A stretch of 64,000 bases of DNA from Crossiella sp. CA-258035 (GTDB lineage: Bacteria; Actinomycetota; Actinomycetes; Mycobacteriales; Pseudonocardiaceae). How positions within the stretch are numbered: position 1 is the first letter of the stretch; the number at the start of each line of letters is the position of its first letter. The DNA lies in the NCBI RefSeq assembly GCF_030064675.1, contig NZ_CP116413.1, positions 8,523,501-8,587,500 of the forward strand, written 5' to 3'. The notes under the pieces are model-generated. The model had not been told where the DNA came from. It saw only the letters and a list, made by a program, of their open reading frames with translations, and searched no databases. Shown one piece after another: positions 42,460 through 51,915 of the stretch. The translations under genes and the position numbers were made by a program.

Positions 42460-43707
42460 ACCGCTGATGATCACCACCGTCCCGCCGGGATCCGGTTCGG
42501 CCAGCCGGTCCACTCGCCAGGCGCCCGCGCCACCGGCCAGTCTGCCCAGGTTGACCAACAATCCCGGCCGGGCCGGGTCGGTGAGCACCACGCGGTTGCC
42601 CGCTGCCGGTTCGGCACCACCGCCGGGCTCGAACAGCAGCTCGCCGCGTGCCCCGGGGCGCAATGAACCGGGGAGACCCGAGATCGCGACCTGAACCCGG
42701 CTGCCCGGCGGCAGGGACGTCAGACCGGTGTCCACCGTGGCGGTGTCTCCTTCGGCCGCACTGACCACACCGACCAGGCCGGTCGGGCCTGCCACCAGAT
42801 CTCCGATGGCCACCGGGTTGCCCCGTTCCGGGCGGATCCGCGCCGTGCCGGGACCGGTCAGCGCCTCCAGCGTGCCGGCCTGGACCGCCGGGTCCGCGGT
42901 GCCCGCGGCCAGCGGCTCCGTCGTCCGCGTGCTTCCGGAGGACAGCGTGAGCCGGGTGTTCCAGGCGCCGGCGCCGGCGGGCAGCACCGCCCAGATCGCG
43001 TCGTCGGCCGACCGGTTGCCGTCGGTCAGCTCGTGGTCCACCGCGCTGGTGGTGAAGCCGAGCCCGTCCTTGCCGGGGGCCGCGAGCGCGAACGCGAGGA
43101 CCTCCCCCTCGGCAGCCGGTTCATCCCGCTGGTCGGGTTGTGCGGCGGCGAAACCGATCGCGGACGCTTCCGGCTTGACCTCGGCCACCGCGCGGAGCAG
43201 CAGGTGCTCCCGGTCCGGTGGCCGGGCGGTCAGCGCGCTGGTCACGAACGCCACCCTGGTGCGACCGTCCGGTCCGGACGCGGACAGCGCGACCACCAGC
43301 ACGTTGCGCCGCAGGCCGGTGGAGGCCTGGGCGAAGAGGAGGTGCACCCGGTCGGCCTGCGCGATGCCGCGTCCGGCCTGCCGCCACACCTGTTCGGCCC
43401 GCCGCGACAGGTCCCGGTCCCCCGCCAGCTCGCCGCGGGCCGGCCACTGCCCCACCGGGGCCGCCGCCGTCACCCGCTCCGGCGCGGGCGCGCCACCGAG
43501 TACAGACCAGAGGCCGGCTGTCGTCAGGACCACGGTGGCCACCACGGCCAGCAGCGCCACCCGCTGCCTGCGCTGTTCGGAGCGCCTGCGACGGCATGCC
43601 TTGATCACCTCGTCCACCTGACCGGCCCGCAGTTCGGGTCCGAGCCGCGCGGTGGTCAGCTCGACGCGCAACCGCGACTCCACCAGGTCCTGTTCCGGTG
43701 CGTTCAC
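42451..43707 (-). CDS. Membrane protein cotranscribed with a SigE-type sigma factor
   Basis: 418 residues from GTG 43707, giving a GTGA overlap with the sigma gene; a GTG at 43710 is an alternative. The N-terminal cytoplasmic segment (RLRVELTTARLGPELRAGQV, then a basic RRRRSEQRRQR run) precedes one membrane helix (VALLAVVATVVLTTAGLW) and a large outer domain rich in beta strands. The position suggests a regulator of the sigma factor, but no ZAS or known anti-sigma motif is visible. Confidence 0.65.
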   Translation of the reverse strand: MNAPEQDLVESRLRVELTTARLGPELRAGQVDEVIKACRRRRSEQRRQRVALLAVVATVVLTTAGLWSVLGGAPAPERVTAAAPVGQWPARGELAGDRDLSRRAEQVWRQAGRGIAQADRVHLLFAQASTGLRRNVLVVALSASGPDGRTRVAFVTSALTARPPDREHLLLRAVAEVKPEASAIGFAAAQPDQRDEPAAEGEVLAFALAAPGKDGLGFTTSAVDHELTDGNRSADDAIWAVLPAGAGAWNTRLTLSSGSTRTTEPLAAGTADPAVQAGTLEALTGPGTARIRPERGNPVAIGDLVAGPTGLVGVVSAAEGDTATVDTGLTSLPPGSRVQVAISGLPGSLRPGARGELLFEPGGGAEPAAGNRVVLTDPARPGLLVNLGRLAGGAGAWRVDRLAEPDPGGTVVIISGRR

Positions 43708-44216
43708 CACAACTCCCTCCCCCTGCCCACGGGCAGCGCGCTCCCCGGCGGCACCCCCCACGACTCCCTGATCCGAGCCAGTCCCCTGCTGGTCAGCGAC
43801 TTCACCGTGCCCACCGTGCAGCCGAGCTCCCTGGCGGCCTGGGGCTCGGACAGGTCGAAGAGGAACCGGGCCACCACCGCGGCCCGTTGCCGCGGCGACA
43901 GCAGTCGCAGCACCGCGAGGACGTCGCCACGCTCGGCCACCGAGGGCGAGAAGTCCTCCACCCGCTCCGGCACCGCGGTGATCCGCCGCCGCTGCTTGCG
44001 TGCGGCGGCGCGGAGGAACTCGTGCAGCACCGCCTTGCGGGCATAAGCCATCTGGTTGTCCGCGGCGACGCGCCGCCATCGACGCAGGCAGCGCAACAGC
44101 GCCTCCTGCACGACCTCCTCGGCGTCCCACCGGCTGCCGGTCAGGATCAGGGCGTAGCGCAACAACTGTTCGTACCGTTCCCGGACGAAGTCGTCGAACT
44201 CCCCGTCGGCCTCCAC
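43704..44216 (-). CDS. SigE-family extracytoplasmic-function sigma factor
   Basis: 170 residues from GTG 44216, preceded by a GGAGGGGGG site. Region 2: FDDFVRERYEQLLRYALILT and AEEVVQEALLRCLRRW. Region 4: LSPRQRAAVVARFLFDLSEPQ with the helix-turn-helix AARELGCTVGTVKSLTSRGL. It is of the short SigE-50-like type common in actinobacteria. Its target promoters are unknown. It overlaps the membrane partner gene by 4 bases. Confidence 0.88.
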   Translation of the reverse strand: MEADGEFDDFVRERYEQLLRYALILTGSRWDAEEVVQEALLRCLRRWRRVAADNQMAYARKAVLHEFLRAAARKQRRRITAVPERVEDFSPSVAERGDVLAVLRLLSPRQRAAVVARFLFDLSEPQAARELGCTVGTVKSLTSRGLARIRESWGVPPGSALPVGRGRELW

Positions 44217-44332
44217 CGCACACCCCCCTCCCGTTCCCTGGACCTTCCCCCTACAGGCCCTAGACCCGGTGAAGGCACGGAACGGTTGCCACCCCATTCG
44301 GGTGATGTGAGTGGCTCAGAGCGCGTCAGTAC

Positions 44333-44378
44333 GAGAACACCCCCGTGACCTGTTCTTACCGGTCACGGGGGTGTTCTC
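44333..44378 (-). terminator. Terminator downstream of tRNA-Tyr
   Basis: Perfect 18-bp stem (arms 44333–44350 and 44361–44378) with a 10-base loop, beginning 8 bases after the tRNA-Tyr 3' end on the minus strand. It would isolate the tRNA from the sigma-factor operon further downstream. Confidence 0.85.
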
Positions 44379-44385
44379 GCTGGTG

Positions 44386-44466
44386 TGGCAGGTGAAGGAT
44401 TCGAACCTTCGGAGCTTTCGCGACGGATTTACAGTCCGCTCCCTTTGGCCACTCGGGCAACCTGCC
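44386..44466 (-). tRNA. tyrT: tRNA-Tyr (GTA)
   Basis: 81-base class II cloverleaf with acceptor GGCAGGT/ACCTGCC, D-arm GCCCGAGTGGCC, and anticodon loop CTGTAAA giving GTA. A long variable arm (CGCGAAAGCTCCG) and T-arm GAAGG-TTCGAAT-CCTTC are present. Confidence 0.95.
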
Positions 44467-44608
44467 AGTGCAGCTGATCTCTCGGCTGCAGGAAGCAGCT
44501 TACATACCCCTGGGCAGGGGCGTGCAAGCGGGTATCCAGCGGGTACCGTCTTGGCCCTCAGGAGCCTCTTCGGGGGCTTGAGTTCACAGCTGGGAGAGGT
44601 GCGGCAAC

Positions 44609-45100
44609 GTGGCGGACCCGTCATTCGACGTGGTGAGCAAGGTCGAGCGGCAGGAGGTGGACAACGCGGTCAACCAGGCCACCAAGGAGCTGTCCACCCG
44701 GTTCGACTTCCGGGGTGTCGACGCGAAGGTCAACTGGGTCGGTGAGGACGGGATCGCGATCCAGGCGGAGACCGAGGAGCGGTGCCTGGCGGCGATCGAG
44801 GTGCTCAAGGAGAAGCTGATCAAGCGGGGGATCTCGCTCAAGGCGTTCGAGGTGGGCGAGCCGCAGCTGTCGGGGAAGATCTACAAGGTCACCGGCAAGG
44901 TCATCGAGGGCATCGCCTCGGACAAGGCCAAGGAGATCGCCAAGGCGGTCCGGGACGAGGGTCCCAAGGGCGTCCAGGCGCAGATCCAGGGTGACCAGCT
45001 GCGGATCACCGGCAAGAAGAAGGACCACCTGCAGGACGTCATCGCGATGCTCAAGTCCAAGGACTTCGGGATCGCGTTGCAGTTCACGAACTACCGCTGA
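44609..45100 (+). CDS. yajQ: YajQ family nucleotide-binding protein
   Basis: 163 residues from GTG 44609 with GGGAGAGG about 9 bases upstream. The family start [19 protein letters not shown], the RFDFRG motif and the end [11 protein letters not shown]…[12 protein letters not shown] match YajQ, whose members bind nucleotides (c-di-GMP in Xanthomonas). Full length. It stands alone between tRNA-Tyr and rmlA. Confidence 0.93.
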   Translation: MADPSFDVVSKVERQEVDNAVNQATKELSTRFDFRGVDAKVNWVGEDGIAIQAETEERCLAAIEVLKEKLIKRGISLKAFEVGEPQLSGKIYKVTGKVIEGIASDKAKEIAKAVRDEGPKGVQAQIQGDQLRITGKKKDHLQDVIAMLKSKDFGIALQFTNYR

Positions 45101-45228
45101 CGCGCGGGCCGCCCCGGTCGCGCGCCGGGGCGGCCAAGCGGGGATGGCATCGAACACTCTTCGACCGCGGCTCCACCCAGCTGGACTACCGTGGTTCTCA
45201 CCAGCGTCGGTAGGACAAGGTGGGGGCG

Positions 45229-46119
45229 ATGAAGGGGATCATCCTGGCCGGGGGCAGCGGGACTCGGCTGCACCCGATCACCCAGGCGGTGTCGAAGCAG
45301 CTGCTGCCGGTCTACGACAAACCGATGGTGTACTACCCGCTGTCCACGCTCATGCTGGCCGGCATCCGGGAGATCCTGCTCATCTCCACCCCGGCCGACC
45401 TGCCGATGTTCCAGCGGCTGCTGGGTGACGGCTCCCAGTTCGGGCTGCGCCTGTCCTACGCCGAGCAGCCCCAGCCGAACGGGCTGGCCGAGGCGTTCAT
45501 CATCGGCGCCGACTTCGTTGGCGACGACGACGTGGCGCTGGTGCTCGGCGACAACATCTTCTACGGCCAGGGTTTCTCCCGGCAGCTCCAGCAACTGGTC
45601 GGCGGCCTCGACGGCTGTGTGCTCTTCGGCTACCCGGTCAAGGACCCCGAGCGCTACGGCGTCGGCGAGGCGGACGCGGACGGCAACCTGGTCTCCATCG
45701 AGGAGAAGCCGAAGCGGCCCCGGTCGAACCGGGCGATCACCGGGTTGTACTTCTACGACAACGAGGTGGTCCGGATCGCCAAGGAGCTGACCCCGTCGGC
45801 CCGTGGCGAGCTGGAGATCACCGACGTCAACCTGGCCTACCTCAAGCAGGGCCGGGCCAAGCTGCTCGACCTGGGCCGCGGGTTCGCCTGGCTGGACACC
45901 GGCACGCACGACTCGCTGCTGGAGGCCGGGCAGTTCGTGCAGGTGCTGGAGCACCGGCAGGGCGTGCGGATCGCCTGTCTCGAGGAGATCGCGCTGCGCA
46001 TGGGCTACATCGACGCCGACGCCTGCTACGCGCTGGGCGCGGCGCTGGCCAAGTCGGGTTACGGCCAGTACGTGATGGACGTGGCGCTCAACGCCGGCGC
46101 CAGCCCGGCGGCTCAGTAG
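45229..46119 (+). CDS. rmlA: Glucose-1-phosphate thymidylyltransferase
   Basis: 296 residues from ATG 45229 ([16 protein letters not shown]); a GTG 9 bases upstream is possible. Signature GGSGTRLHP…[16 protein letters not shown], the substrate-binding block [12 protein letters not shown] and VLGDNIFYG are all present. It makes dTDP-glucose, the first step to dTDP-rhamnose for cell-wall arabinogalactan linkage or secondary metabolites. Other rml genes are not adjacent. It overlaps the convergent htpX by 7 bases. Confidence 0.95.
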   Translation: MKGIILAGGSGTRLHPITQAVSKQLLPVYDKPMVYYPLSTLMLAGIREILLISTPADLPMFQRLLGDGSQFGLRLSYAEQPQPNGLAEAFIIGADFVGDDDVALVLGDNIFYGQGFSRQLQQLVGGLDGCVLFGYPVKDPERYGVGEADADGNLVSIEEKPKRPRSNRAITGLYFYDNEVVRIAKELTPSARGELEITDVNLAYLKQGRAKLLDLGRGFAWLDTGTHDSLLEAGQFVQVLEHRQGVRIACLEEIALRMGYIDADACYALGAALAKSGYGQYVMDVALNAGASPAAQ

Positions 46120-46988
46120 CGGCCGTAGCCGCCGCTGCGGGCCATCTCCTCCAGCCGCCGGATCCGGTCCTGGATCGGCGGGTGGGTGGAGAACCAGCGC
46201 GCCATCGACTCGCCCGCCCGGAACGGGTTGGCGATCATCAGGTGGGACTGGGACATCAGCTGCGGTTCCGGCGCCAGCGGCGCGGCCTGGGTGCCGATCT
46301 CCAGCTTGCGCAGCGCCGAGGCCAGCGCGAGCGGGTCGCCGGTGAGCGCCGCGCCCGACTCGTCCGCCTGGTACTCCCGCGAGCGGCTCACCGCCAGCTG
46401 CACCACACCGGCGGCCACCGGGCCGAGGATGGCGATCAGCAGCACCGCCAGCGGGCCCGGCCGGTCCTCCTCGCTGTCGCCGAAGAACCCGGCGAACATG
46501 GCGATGTTGGCCAGGAAGGTCACCACGCTGGCCAGCGCGCCGGCCACCGAGGAGATCAGGATGTCCCGGTTGTAGACGTGCGCCAGCTCGTGCCCCAGCA
46601 CCGCGCGCAGCTCGCGCTCGTCCAGCAGCTCCAGGATGCCGGTGGTGCAGCAGACCGCGGCGTTGCGCGGGTTGCGCCCGGTGGCGAAGGCGTTCGGCGC
46701 GGCGGTCGGGCTGAGGTACAGCCGGGGCATCGGCTGCCGGGCCGAGGTGGCCAGCTCGCGCACGATCCGGTACATCCCCGGCTGCTCCCACTGGGAGGCC
46801 GGCCTGGCGTGCATGGCGCGCAGCGCGAGCTTGTCGGAGTTGAAGTACGCGTAGGCGTTCACCGCCAGCGCGCCGAAGAGCGCGACCCACAGCCAGACGC
46901 CGCCGAAGAGCGAGCCGACCAGGATGATCAGCGCGCTCAGCCCGCCGAGCAGCAGGGCCGTCTTGAGCCCGTTGTAGTGACTTCGCAT
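46113..46988 (-). CDS. htpX: Zinc metalloprotease HtpX
   Basis: 291 residues. Two N-terminal membrane helices, the catalytic HELAH motif ([11 protein letters not shown]), a second hydrophobic pair, and the third ligand region [17 protein letters not shown]. The [17 protein letters not shown] and [17 protein letters not shown] blocks are typical. A membrane-protein quality-control protease. It follows the nuoBCI trio by 70 bases on the same strand. Confidence 0.95.
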   Translation of the reverse strand: MRSHYNGLKTALLLGGLSALIILVGSLFGGVWLWVALFGALAVNAYAYFNSDKLALRAMHARPASQWEQPGMYRIVRELATSARQPMPRLYLSPTAAPNAFATGRNPRNAAVCCTTGILELLDERELRAVLGHELAHVYNRDILISSVAGALASVVTFLANIAMFAGFFGDSEEDRPGPLAVLLIAILGPVAAGVVQLAVSRSREYQADESGAALTGDPLALASALRKLEIGTQAAPLAPEPQLMSQSHLMIANPFRAGESMARWFSTHPPIQDRIRRLEEMARSGGYGRY

Positions 46989-47058
46989 GGTCCCTCGGCC
47001 TCCTCCCGGCCTCGTCGGATCAACCGGCCTACTGATCAGTCAACGTGTGAAAGGGGCG

Positions 47059-47511
47059 TCAGGTTCCTGGGCGGCCCGGCCTGCCGCCCCTGGGCGCGGC
47101 CTCCGGGGCCGGTTCGGCCGCCGGGTCCAGCGGTGGCGGCGGGGGCGCGGCGGCCACCCACTCGCCCAGCCGGTCCCGCTCGTGCACCAGTTCGGCGACC
47201 GCGCCCTCGCCCTCGGACGACCCGGTGCCGGGGTAGCCGAAGTCGGGGGCCCAGTGCAGGGCGTCGAACGGGCAGACCTCCACGCAGATCCCGCAGTAGA
47301 GGCACTGGCCGTAGTCGATGGCGAAGCGGTCCAGCACGTTGACCTGCCGCGGCCGGGCGGTGCCAGGCGGCTGCGTGGTCTCGGTGTGCGAGGTGATGTG
47401 GATGCACCAGTCCGGGCACTCCCGCACGCACAGCATGCAGACCGTGCAGTTGGCCTCCAGCAGCGCGATGACCCCCCGGGTCCGCGGCGCCAGGTCCTCG
47501 GGATCAGTCAC
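47059..47511 (-). CDS. NuoI-like 2[4Fe-4S] ferredoxin subunit (orphan)
   Basis: 150 residues from GTG 47511, overlapping the NuoC-like gene (GTGA). Two full cluster motifs: [12 protein letters not shown] and [13 protein letters not shown] Pro-rich, basic C-terminal tail of about 45 residues is added. It is part of a three-gene B–C–I unit separate from the main complex I operon at the right edge of the window. Confidence 0.88.
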   Translation of the reverse strand: MTDPEDLAPRTRGVIALLEANCTVCMLCVRECPDWCIHITSHTETTQPPGTARPRQVNVLDRFAIDYGQCLYCGICVEVCPFDALHWAPDFGYPGTGSSEGEGAVAELVHERDRLGEWVAAAPPPPPLDPAAEPAPEAAPRGGRPGRPGT

Positions 47512-48089
47512 TGGTCTCCCTCTTCTCGACGCGGTCCCCACTCGGGGCCGGGCACTCCTGGCGGCGCGATCCGCCTGCGGCTGGGCGCGCCGGAGCCGTC
47601 CTCGCCGGGCTCCAGCCTGCCCGGCCACGGCCGCACCACCCTGGCGGCCAGCACGAAGTCCTTGCGCAGCGGGTGCCCGGCGAAGGAGTCCGGCAGCAGC
47701 AGCCGTCGTGGGTCGGGGTGCCCGGTGAGCGCCAGGCCGAACATCTCGGCCGCCTCCCGCTCGTGCCAGGCCGCGCCCGCCCACTCCCCGGCCACGCTGG
47801 GCAGCGGCGTGCCCGGGGACACCTCGGTGCGCAGCAGCAGGCCGGTCCACGGGCCGGGCCGCAGCACGTGCAGGGTCACCGCGTGGGTGGCGCCGGCCGC
47901 GCCGGGGCGGCCGGCGTCCTCCGCGCCCAGCCAGTCGAACAGCGCGCAGCCCAGGTCCGCGCGGGCGTGCCGGGCGGCAGCGGCCCAGGACTCGACCGGC
48001 ACGTGCGCGGTGCTCTGCCCGAAGGCCGTCTGCACGGTGACCCCCGGCAGCAGCGCGGCCAGCTCCTCGGCCGTGGCCAGCGCGGTCAT
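47508..48089 (-). CDS. NuoC-like subunit (orphan)
   Basis: 193 residues from ATG 48089, overlapping the NuoB-like gene by ATGA. The complex I 30-kDa signature is present in divergent form: [20 protein letters not shown], then [19 protein letters not shown] basic C-terminal tail follows. No NuoD (49 kDa) partner is encoded nearby. Confidence 0.88.
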   Translation of the reverse strand: MTALATAEELAALLPGVTVQTAFGQSTAHVPVESWAAAARHARADLGCALFDWLGAEDAGRPGAAGATHAVTLHVLRPGPWTGLLLRTEVSPGTPLPSVAGEWAGAAWHEREAAEMFGLALTGHPDPRRLLLPDSFAGHPLRKDFVLAARVVRPWPGRLEPGEDGSGAPSRRRIAPPGVPGPEWGPRREEGDQ

Positions 48090-48502
48090 GCCCGCACCAG
48101 CTTGTGCAGCGCGACCATGCCCTCCAGCAGCGCCTCCGGGCGCGGCGGGCAGCCGGGCACGGCCACGTGCACCGGGAGCAGCTGGTCGATGCCCTTGGTG
48201 ACCGCGTAGGAGTCCCAGTACGGGCCGCCGGTGTTGGAGCAGGCGCCGACGGAGAGCACGTACTTCGGTTCGGGCAGCTCGCGGTAGGTGGCCAGGATCG
48301 CGGGCAGCATCACGTCGGTCACCGTGCCGGAGACCACCAGCACGTGCGCGCGCTCCGGCCCCCCGGCAGGTTCGATGCCGTGTCCGGCCAGGTCGGCGTT
48401 GTGCAGGGCGGCCATGACCTCCACCCCGCAGCAGGCGAGGCCCAGATCAAGGACGGTGACCTGGTAGGAGGTCCCCCAGTCCAGCTCAACAGCGGTGTTC
48501 AC
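48086..48502 (-). CDS. NuoB-like subunit (orphan)
   Basis: 138 residues from GTG 48502 ([20 protein letters not shown]), the last start before the conserved domain; its ribosome-binding site is weak. All N2-cluster ligands of NuoB are present: [19 protein letters not shown] and [14 protein letters not shown]. The length is shorter than typical NuoB (about 170–185), lacking the N-terminal extension. First gene of the B–C–I–(htpX) unit. Confidence 0.88.
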   Translation of the reverse strand: MNTAVELDWGTSYQVTVLDLGLACCGVEVMAALHNADLAGHGIEPAGGPERAHVLVVSGTVTDVMLPAILATYRELPEPKYVLSVGACSNTGGPYWDSYAVTKGIDQLLPVHVAVPGCPPRPEALLEGMVALHKLVRA

Positions 48503-48636
48503 AGCTGCCGAGGGTAAAAGACCGCCCACTTGGAGCAGCGATTGACATGGGTTTTGTAGGCGGACCGTAGCTAGTTGATTACGGAAAGAGAGTACCCTGG
48601 CCAACGGCAACTGCGACTCGAGAGGGGCCGATCCCA

Positions 48637-49395
48637 GTGGCTGAGGCGGGCTCTGCGTACCGGGTTAAATTCCGCGGCATAGCCGACGAGCTCCGATCCG
48701 CGATCTCCTGCGGCAAGTACCCGCCCGGCTCGCGCCTCCCCGGCGAGAACGAGCTCATGGAGCGGCACGGCGCGGCGAGGATGACGGTTCGGGCGGCGTT
48801 GGAGGTTCTGAAGAACGAGGGTTTGACCTGGTCCCGCCGGGGCTCGGGGGTCTACGTCCGGGACGACCGGCCGATCAGGCGCAACTCGCCGCAGCGCCTG
48901 CGCGGGGACCGCAGCGCGTCCTGGCCGAGCCGGTGGGAGACCGACCTGACCGGCCGGACGCTGACCATCGACAGCGTCGAGGTGGCCGAGGAGCAGGCGC
49001 CGCACTACGTGGCGCGGGTGCTCGGGCTGCACGAGCCGGCCAGGGTCTGGGCGCGGCGGCGGCGCAACCTGGTGGACGGTCACCCGGTGATGCTCTCGGT
49101 GTCCTACTTCCCGGCCTCGCTGGTCGCCGGTTCGGCGCTCACCAGGGCCAACCCGGGTCCTGGCGGGGTGTACGCCCGGCTCCGCGAGCTGGGCAAGCCG
49201 GCCGCGGCCTTCCGGGAGGAGATCCGGGCCAGGATGCCGCGCGGCGAGGAGGCCAAGGCGCTGCGACTGGAGCCGGGCACCCCGCTGGTGGTGATCGTGC
49301 GCACCGCCTTCACCACCACCGGCGAGGCGATCGAGGTCACCGAGATGACCCTGGACGCGGGTTCCTACGTGCTGGAGTACGAGTTCCCGGCCTGA
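48637..49395 (+). CDS. GntR family regulator, HutC/UTRA type
   Basis: 252 residues from GTG 48637. Winged-helix domain (residues about 8–75: GIADELRSAISCGKYPPGSRLPGENELMERHGAARMTVRAAL). The UTRA ligand domain ends with the pattern TEMTLDAGSYVLEYEFPA. It diverges from the nuoB-like gene (134-base gap), so it may control it; the effector is unknown. Confidence 0.9.
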   Translation: MAEAGSAYRVKFRGIADELRSAISCGKYPPGSRLPGENELMERHGAARMTVRAALEVLKNEGLTWSRRGSGVYVRDDRPIRRNSPQRLRGDRSASWPSRWETDLTGRTLTIDSVEVAEEQAPHYVARVLGLHEPARVWARRRRNLVDGHPVMLSVSYFPASLVAGSALTRANPGPGGVYARLRELGKPAAAFREEIRARMPRGEEAKALRLEPGTPLVVIVRTAFTTTGEAIEVTEMTLDAGSYVLEYEFPA

Positions 49396-49443
49396 GCAGC
49401 AGGACGTAACGCCGGTCGCGGCGGCCTCGACACCGATCCCGGG

Positions 49444-50424
49444 GTGGACGTGGCAGAGACACAGAGCCCGGAGGACGGGCAGCGGCGACCGGCGCCGAGC
49501 TTCGCCGACTGGCGCAAGGAGCTGTTCACCGCCTTGGGCGCGTTGGTCGGCCTGGTGACCGTGACGGTCACCGGGTTCAAGGTGGACCCGACGACCCCGG
49601 ACGGCCGCCGCGTGCTGACCACGGTGGTGCTCTTCGGCGTTGGCGCCTACCTGCTGGCGTGGCTGGCCTGGGGCCGCAGGCACGGCCGCCACGGCAGGCC
49701 GCGCAGCCTGCTGCTGGCCGCGGGCTGTGTGCTCGCGCTGGCCGGTGGACTGGTGCTGGCGCTGCCCCGGGCCGAGTCCTCCGGCCAGCCGCCTACCGCG
49801 TCCCAGGGCGCGGGCAGCGGGCAGACCAGCCCCCCGGCCACCGACGCCCCGCCGAGCTCGACCTCGGCCGGACAGCCGGGCAGCAGCAGCACTCCCGGCC
49901 CCAGCTCCAGTCCCAGCGGTCCGCCGGGGCAGCCACCGCCCAGCGTCGGCGGCACGACCGGCTCCGCGACCAGCTCGCCGCAGCGGCCCGGCCCGTCGCC
50001 CAGCACCACCGACCGCCTGCTGGACGGCCCCGGCCCGACCACCGGGCAGGCGCCGCCGGTGAGCCACCAGAACGAGGTCACGCTGAACACCACGCCAGGC
50101 GACGACTCGGTCTGGATGGACTACTGGCGGCAGCAGCACGAACGGGACGGCGACCTGAACATGGACCGGAACGGGATCTTCACCGCGCTGGGCGCGCAGC
50201 TGAAGGTCATGCCCGGCAGCGCGGAGCCGGACTGGTTCGCCTGCCGCAACGCCACCGGCATGACCACCCGCGCGAACTTCTCCGCGCTGCGGGTGGGTGG
50301 GCACCTGTGCGCCCGGAGCCGGGAGGGTCGCTACGCCCGGCTCCGGGTGATCGCACTGCCGACCTCGCCGAACAGCAACGGCCGGTTCATCTTCTACGGC
50401 CTGGTGTGGCACCGGGGGCCGTGA
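49444..50424 (+). CDS. Membrane protein with Ser/Pro-rich linker and outer domain
   Basis: 326 residues from GTG 49444 (a GTG two codons later is also possible). Two membrane helices (LFTALGALVGLVTVTVTGF and VLFGVGAYLLAWLAW, plus a third near SLLLAAGCVLALAGGLVLAL) are followed by about 110 Ser/Pro/Thr-rich disordered residues. A C-terminal domain with two Cys follows (WFACRNATGM…VGGHLCARS). The architecture suggests an exported sensor or wall-spanning protein. Function not recognised. Confidence 0.6.
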   Translation: MDVAETQSPEDGQRRPAPSFADWRKELFTALGALVGLVTVTVTGFKVDPTTPDGRRVLTTVVLFGVGAYLLAWLAWGRRHGRHGRPRSLLLAAGCVLALAGGLVLALPRAESSGQPPTASQGAGSGQTSPPATDAPPSSTSAGQPGSSSTPGPSSSPSGPPGQPPPSVGGTTGSATSSPQRPGPSPSTTDRLLDGPGPTTGQAPPVSHQNEVTLNTTPGDDSVWMDYWRQQHERDGDLNMDRNGIFTALGAQLKVMPGSAEPDWFACRNATGMTTRANFSALRVGGHLCARSREGRYARLRVIALPTSPNSNGRFIFYGLVWHRGP

Positions 50425-50442
50425 CGATCAGCCGCCCGAAGA

Positions 50443-51327
50443 TCAGCCGCGCAGCTCCATCGTGCAGCACTTCGGGCCGCCGCCGGACTTGCGGAGCTCG
50501 GAGATGTCCACGTACACCGGGTCGAAGCCGCGCAGCGCCAGGCGTTCGCCGAGGGCGGTGGCCTCGGTGGGCAGGATGACGTTGCGGCCGTCGGAGACCG
50601 CGTTGAGGCCGAGGCAGGCCGCGTCCTCGGCGGTGGCCAGCACGGCGTCCGGGAACAGCCAGCGCAGCACCTGCTGGGAGCCGGCGGAGAAGGCCTCCGG
50701 GTAGTAGACGACCAGGCCCTGCTCCGGGCGGTCGTCGAGCACCGCGAGCGCGGTGTCCAGGTGGTAGTAGCGCGGGTCGACCAGCTGCAGCGAGACCACC
50801 GGGACGCCGAGCACCTCCTGGGCCTCGGCGTGCGCGCCGGGGTCGGTGCGGAAGCCGGTGCCGGCCAGCAGCAGGCGGCCGGTCCAGGCGAAGTCGCCCT
50901 CGGCCTCGTTGACGCTGGCCGGCATGACCACGTCGCGGTAGCCGTTGGCCAGGAACCACTGGCGGAAGTGCTCGGCCTCGTCCGCGCGCTGCTTGGCGCG
51001 GAAGCGGGCGCCCAGCACCCGGCCGTCGACCACGGTGCCGGAGTTGGCCGCGAAGACCATGTCGGGCAGGCCGGGGGCGGGCTCGATCACCTCGACCTGG
51101 TGGCCGAGGGACTCGTAGGCGGATTTCAGGGCAGTCCACTGCTCCAGCGCCCGGTCCGCGCTGACCGGCTGGCTGGGGTCCATCCAGGGGTTGATCGAGT
51201 ACTCCACCGTGAAGTAACGCGGCGGGCACATCAGGTAACGACGACGAGTCGGCGTGCGGACCGCCGGGGCTGCGGTCGCGGAGGTCTCCACCGAGGCGGC
51301 GGGCGAGACGTCGAGAGCGGAGGACAT
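50443..51327 (-). CDS. ddaH: N(G),N(G)-dimethylarginine dimethylaminohydrolase-like hydrolase
   Basis: 294 residues. Guanidino-hydrolase fold with all catalytic motifs: NEAEGDF (Glu/Asp), YYHLDTALAVLDD (His), and the nucleophile region GGGPKCCTMEL near the C-terminus, plus the start NPWMDPSQPV. It makes citrulline and dimethylamine from methylated arginine, or acts as an arginine deiminase-like enzyme. Divergent from an Lrp regulator, as for the mycobacterial pair, but with no ornithine aminotransferase beside it. Confidence 0.85.
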   Translation of the reverse strand: MSSALDVSPAASVETSATAAPAVRTPTRRRYLMCPPRYFTVEYSINPWMDPSQPVSADRALEQWTALKSAYESLGHQVEVIEPAPGLPDMVFAANSGTVVDGRVLGARFRAKQRADEAEHFRQWFLANGYRDVVMPASVNEAEGDFAWTGRLLLAGTGFRTDPGAHAEAQEVLGVPVVSLQLVDPRYYHLDTALAVLDDRPEQGLVVYYPEAFSAGSQQVLRWLFPDAVLATAEDAACLGLNAVSDGRNVILPTEATALGERLALRGFDPVYVDISELRKSGGGPKCCTMELRG

Positions 51328-51392
51328 GATTCGAAATGTAAATGGCCACCTGACGTTCGTTCAACGCCGCATCGTGCCCAAATTGGGGCAGT

Positions 51393-51854
51393 ATGTTGCG
51401 CATGGACACCATCGACCATCGAATCATTTCGTGCCTGGTCGCGGACGCCCGATCGAGCTACGCGGAGATCGGTTCCAGCGTCGGTCTGTCCGCCCCCGCG
51501 GTGAAGCGCCGGGTGGACAAGTTGCTGGATACGGGCGTGTTACGTGGCTTCACCGCGGTGGTCGACCCGGAGGCGCTCGGCTGGGGCACCGAGGCCTTCG
51601 TGGAGGTGCACGGACAGGGCAACGTGACCCCCGGCAAGATCCGCGCCGGGCTGGAGTCGCTGCCCGAGGTGGTCGCCGCCTACACCGTCTCCGGCTCGGC
51701 CGATGCCATCGTGCACCTGCGCGCCGGGGACATCCACCACCTGGAGACCGCGCTGGAGCGGCTGCGCGCACTGGACTTCGTGGACCGCACCGTCTCCACG
51801 GTCATCCTCTCCACCCTGCTGGAACGCCCACCCGCGCCGGAGCCCCCTCGCTGA
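51393..51854 (+). CDS. Lrp/AsnC family regulator
   Basis: 153 residues from ATG 51393 (or ATG 51402, MDTIDHRIISCLVADARSSY). The helix-turn-helix GSSVGLSAPAVKRRVDKLLDTGV is followed by the RAM ligand domain. It lies 65 bases from the divergent ddaH start and probably controls it in response to arginine or related amino acids (inference). Confidence 0.9.
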   Translation: MLRMDTIDHRIISCLVADARSSYAEIGSSVGLSAPAVKRRVDKLLDTGVLRGFTAVVDPEALGWGTEAFVEVHGQGNVTPGKIRAGLESLPEVVAAYTVSGSADAIVHLRAGDIHHLETALERLRALDFVDRTVSTVILSTLLERPPAPEPPR

Positions 51855-51915
51855 AGAGGCGTAAATCACCGGCCGGATCGGCAATTGGCCACTCCGATGC
51901 GGCAGGATCACCGCC

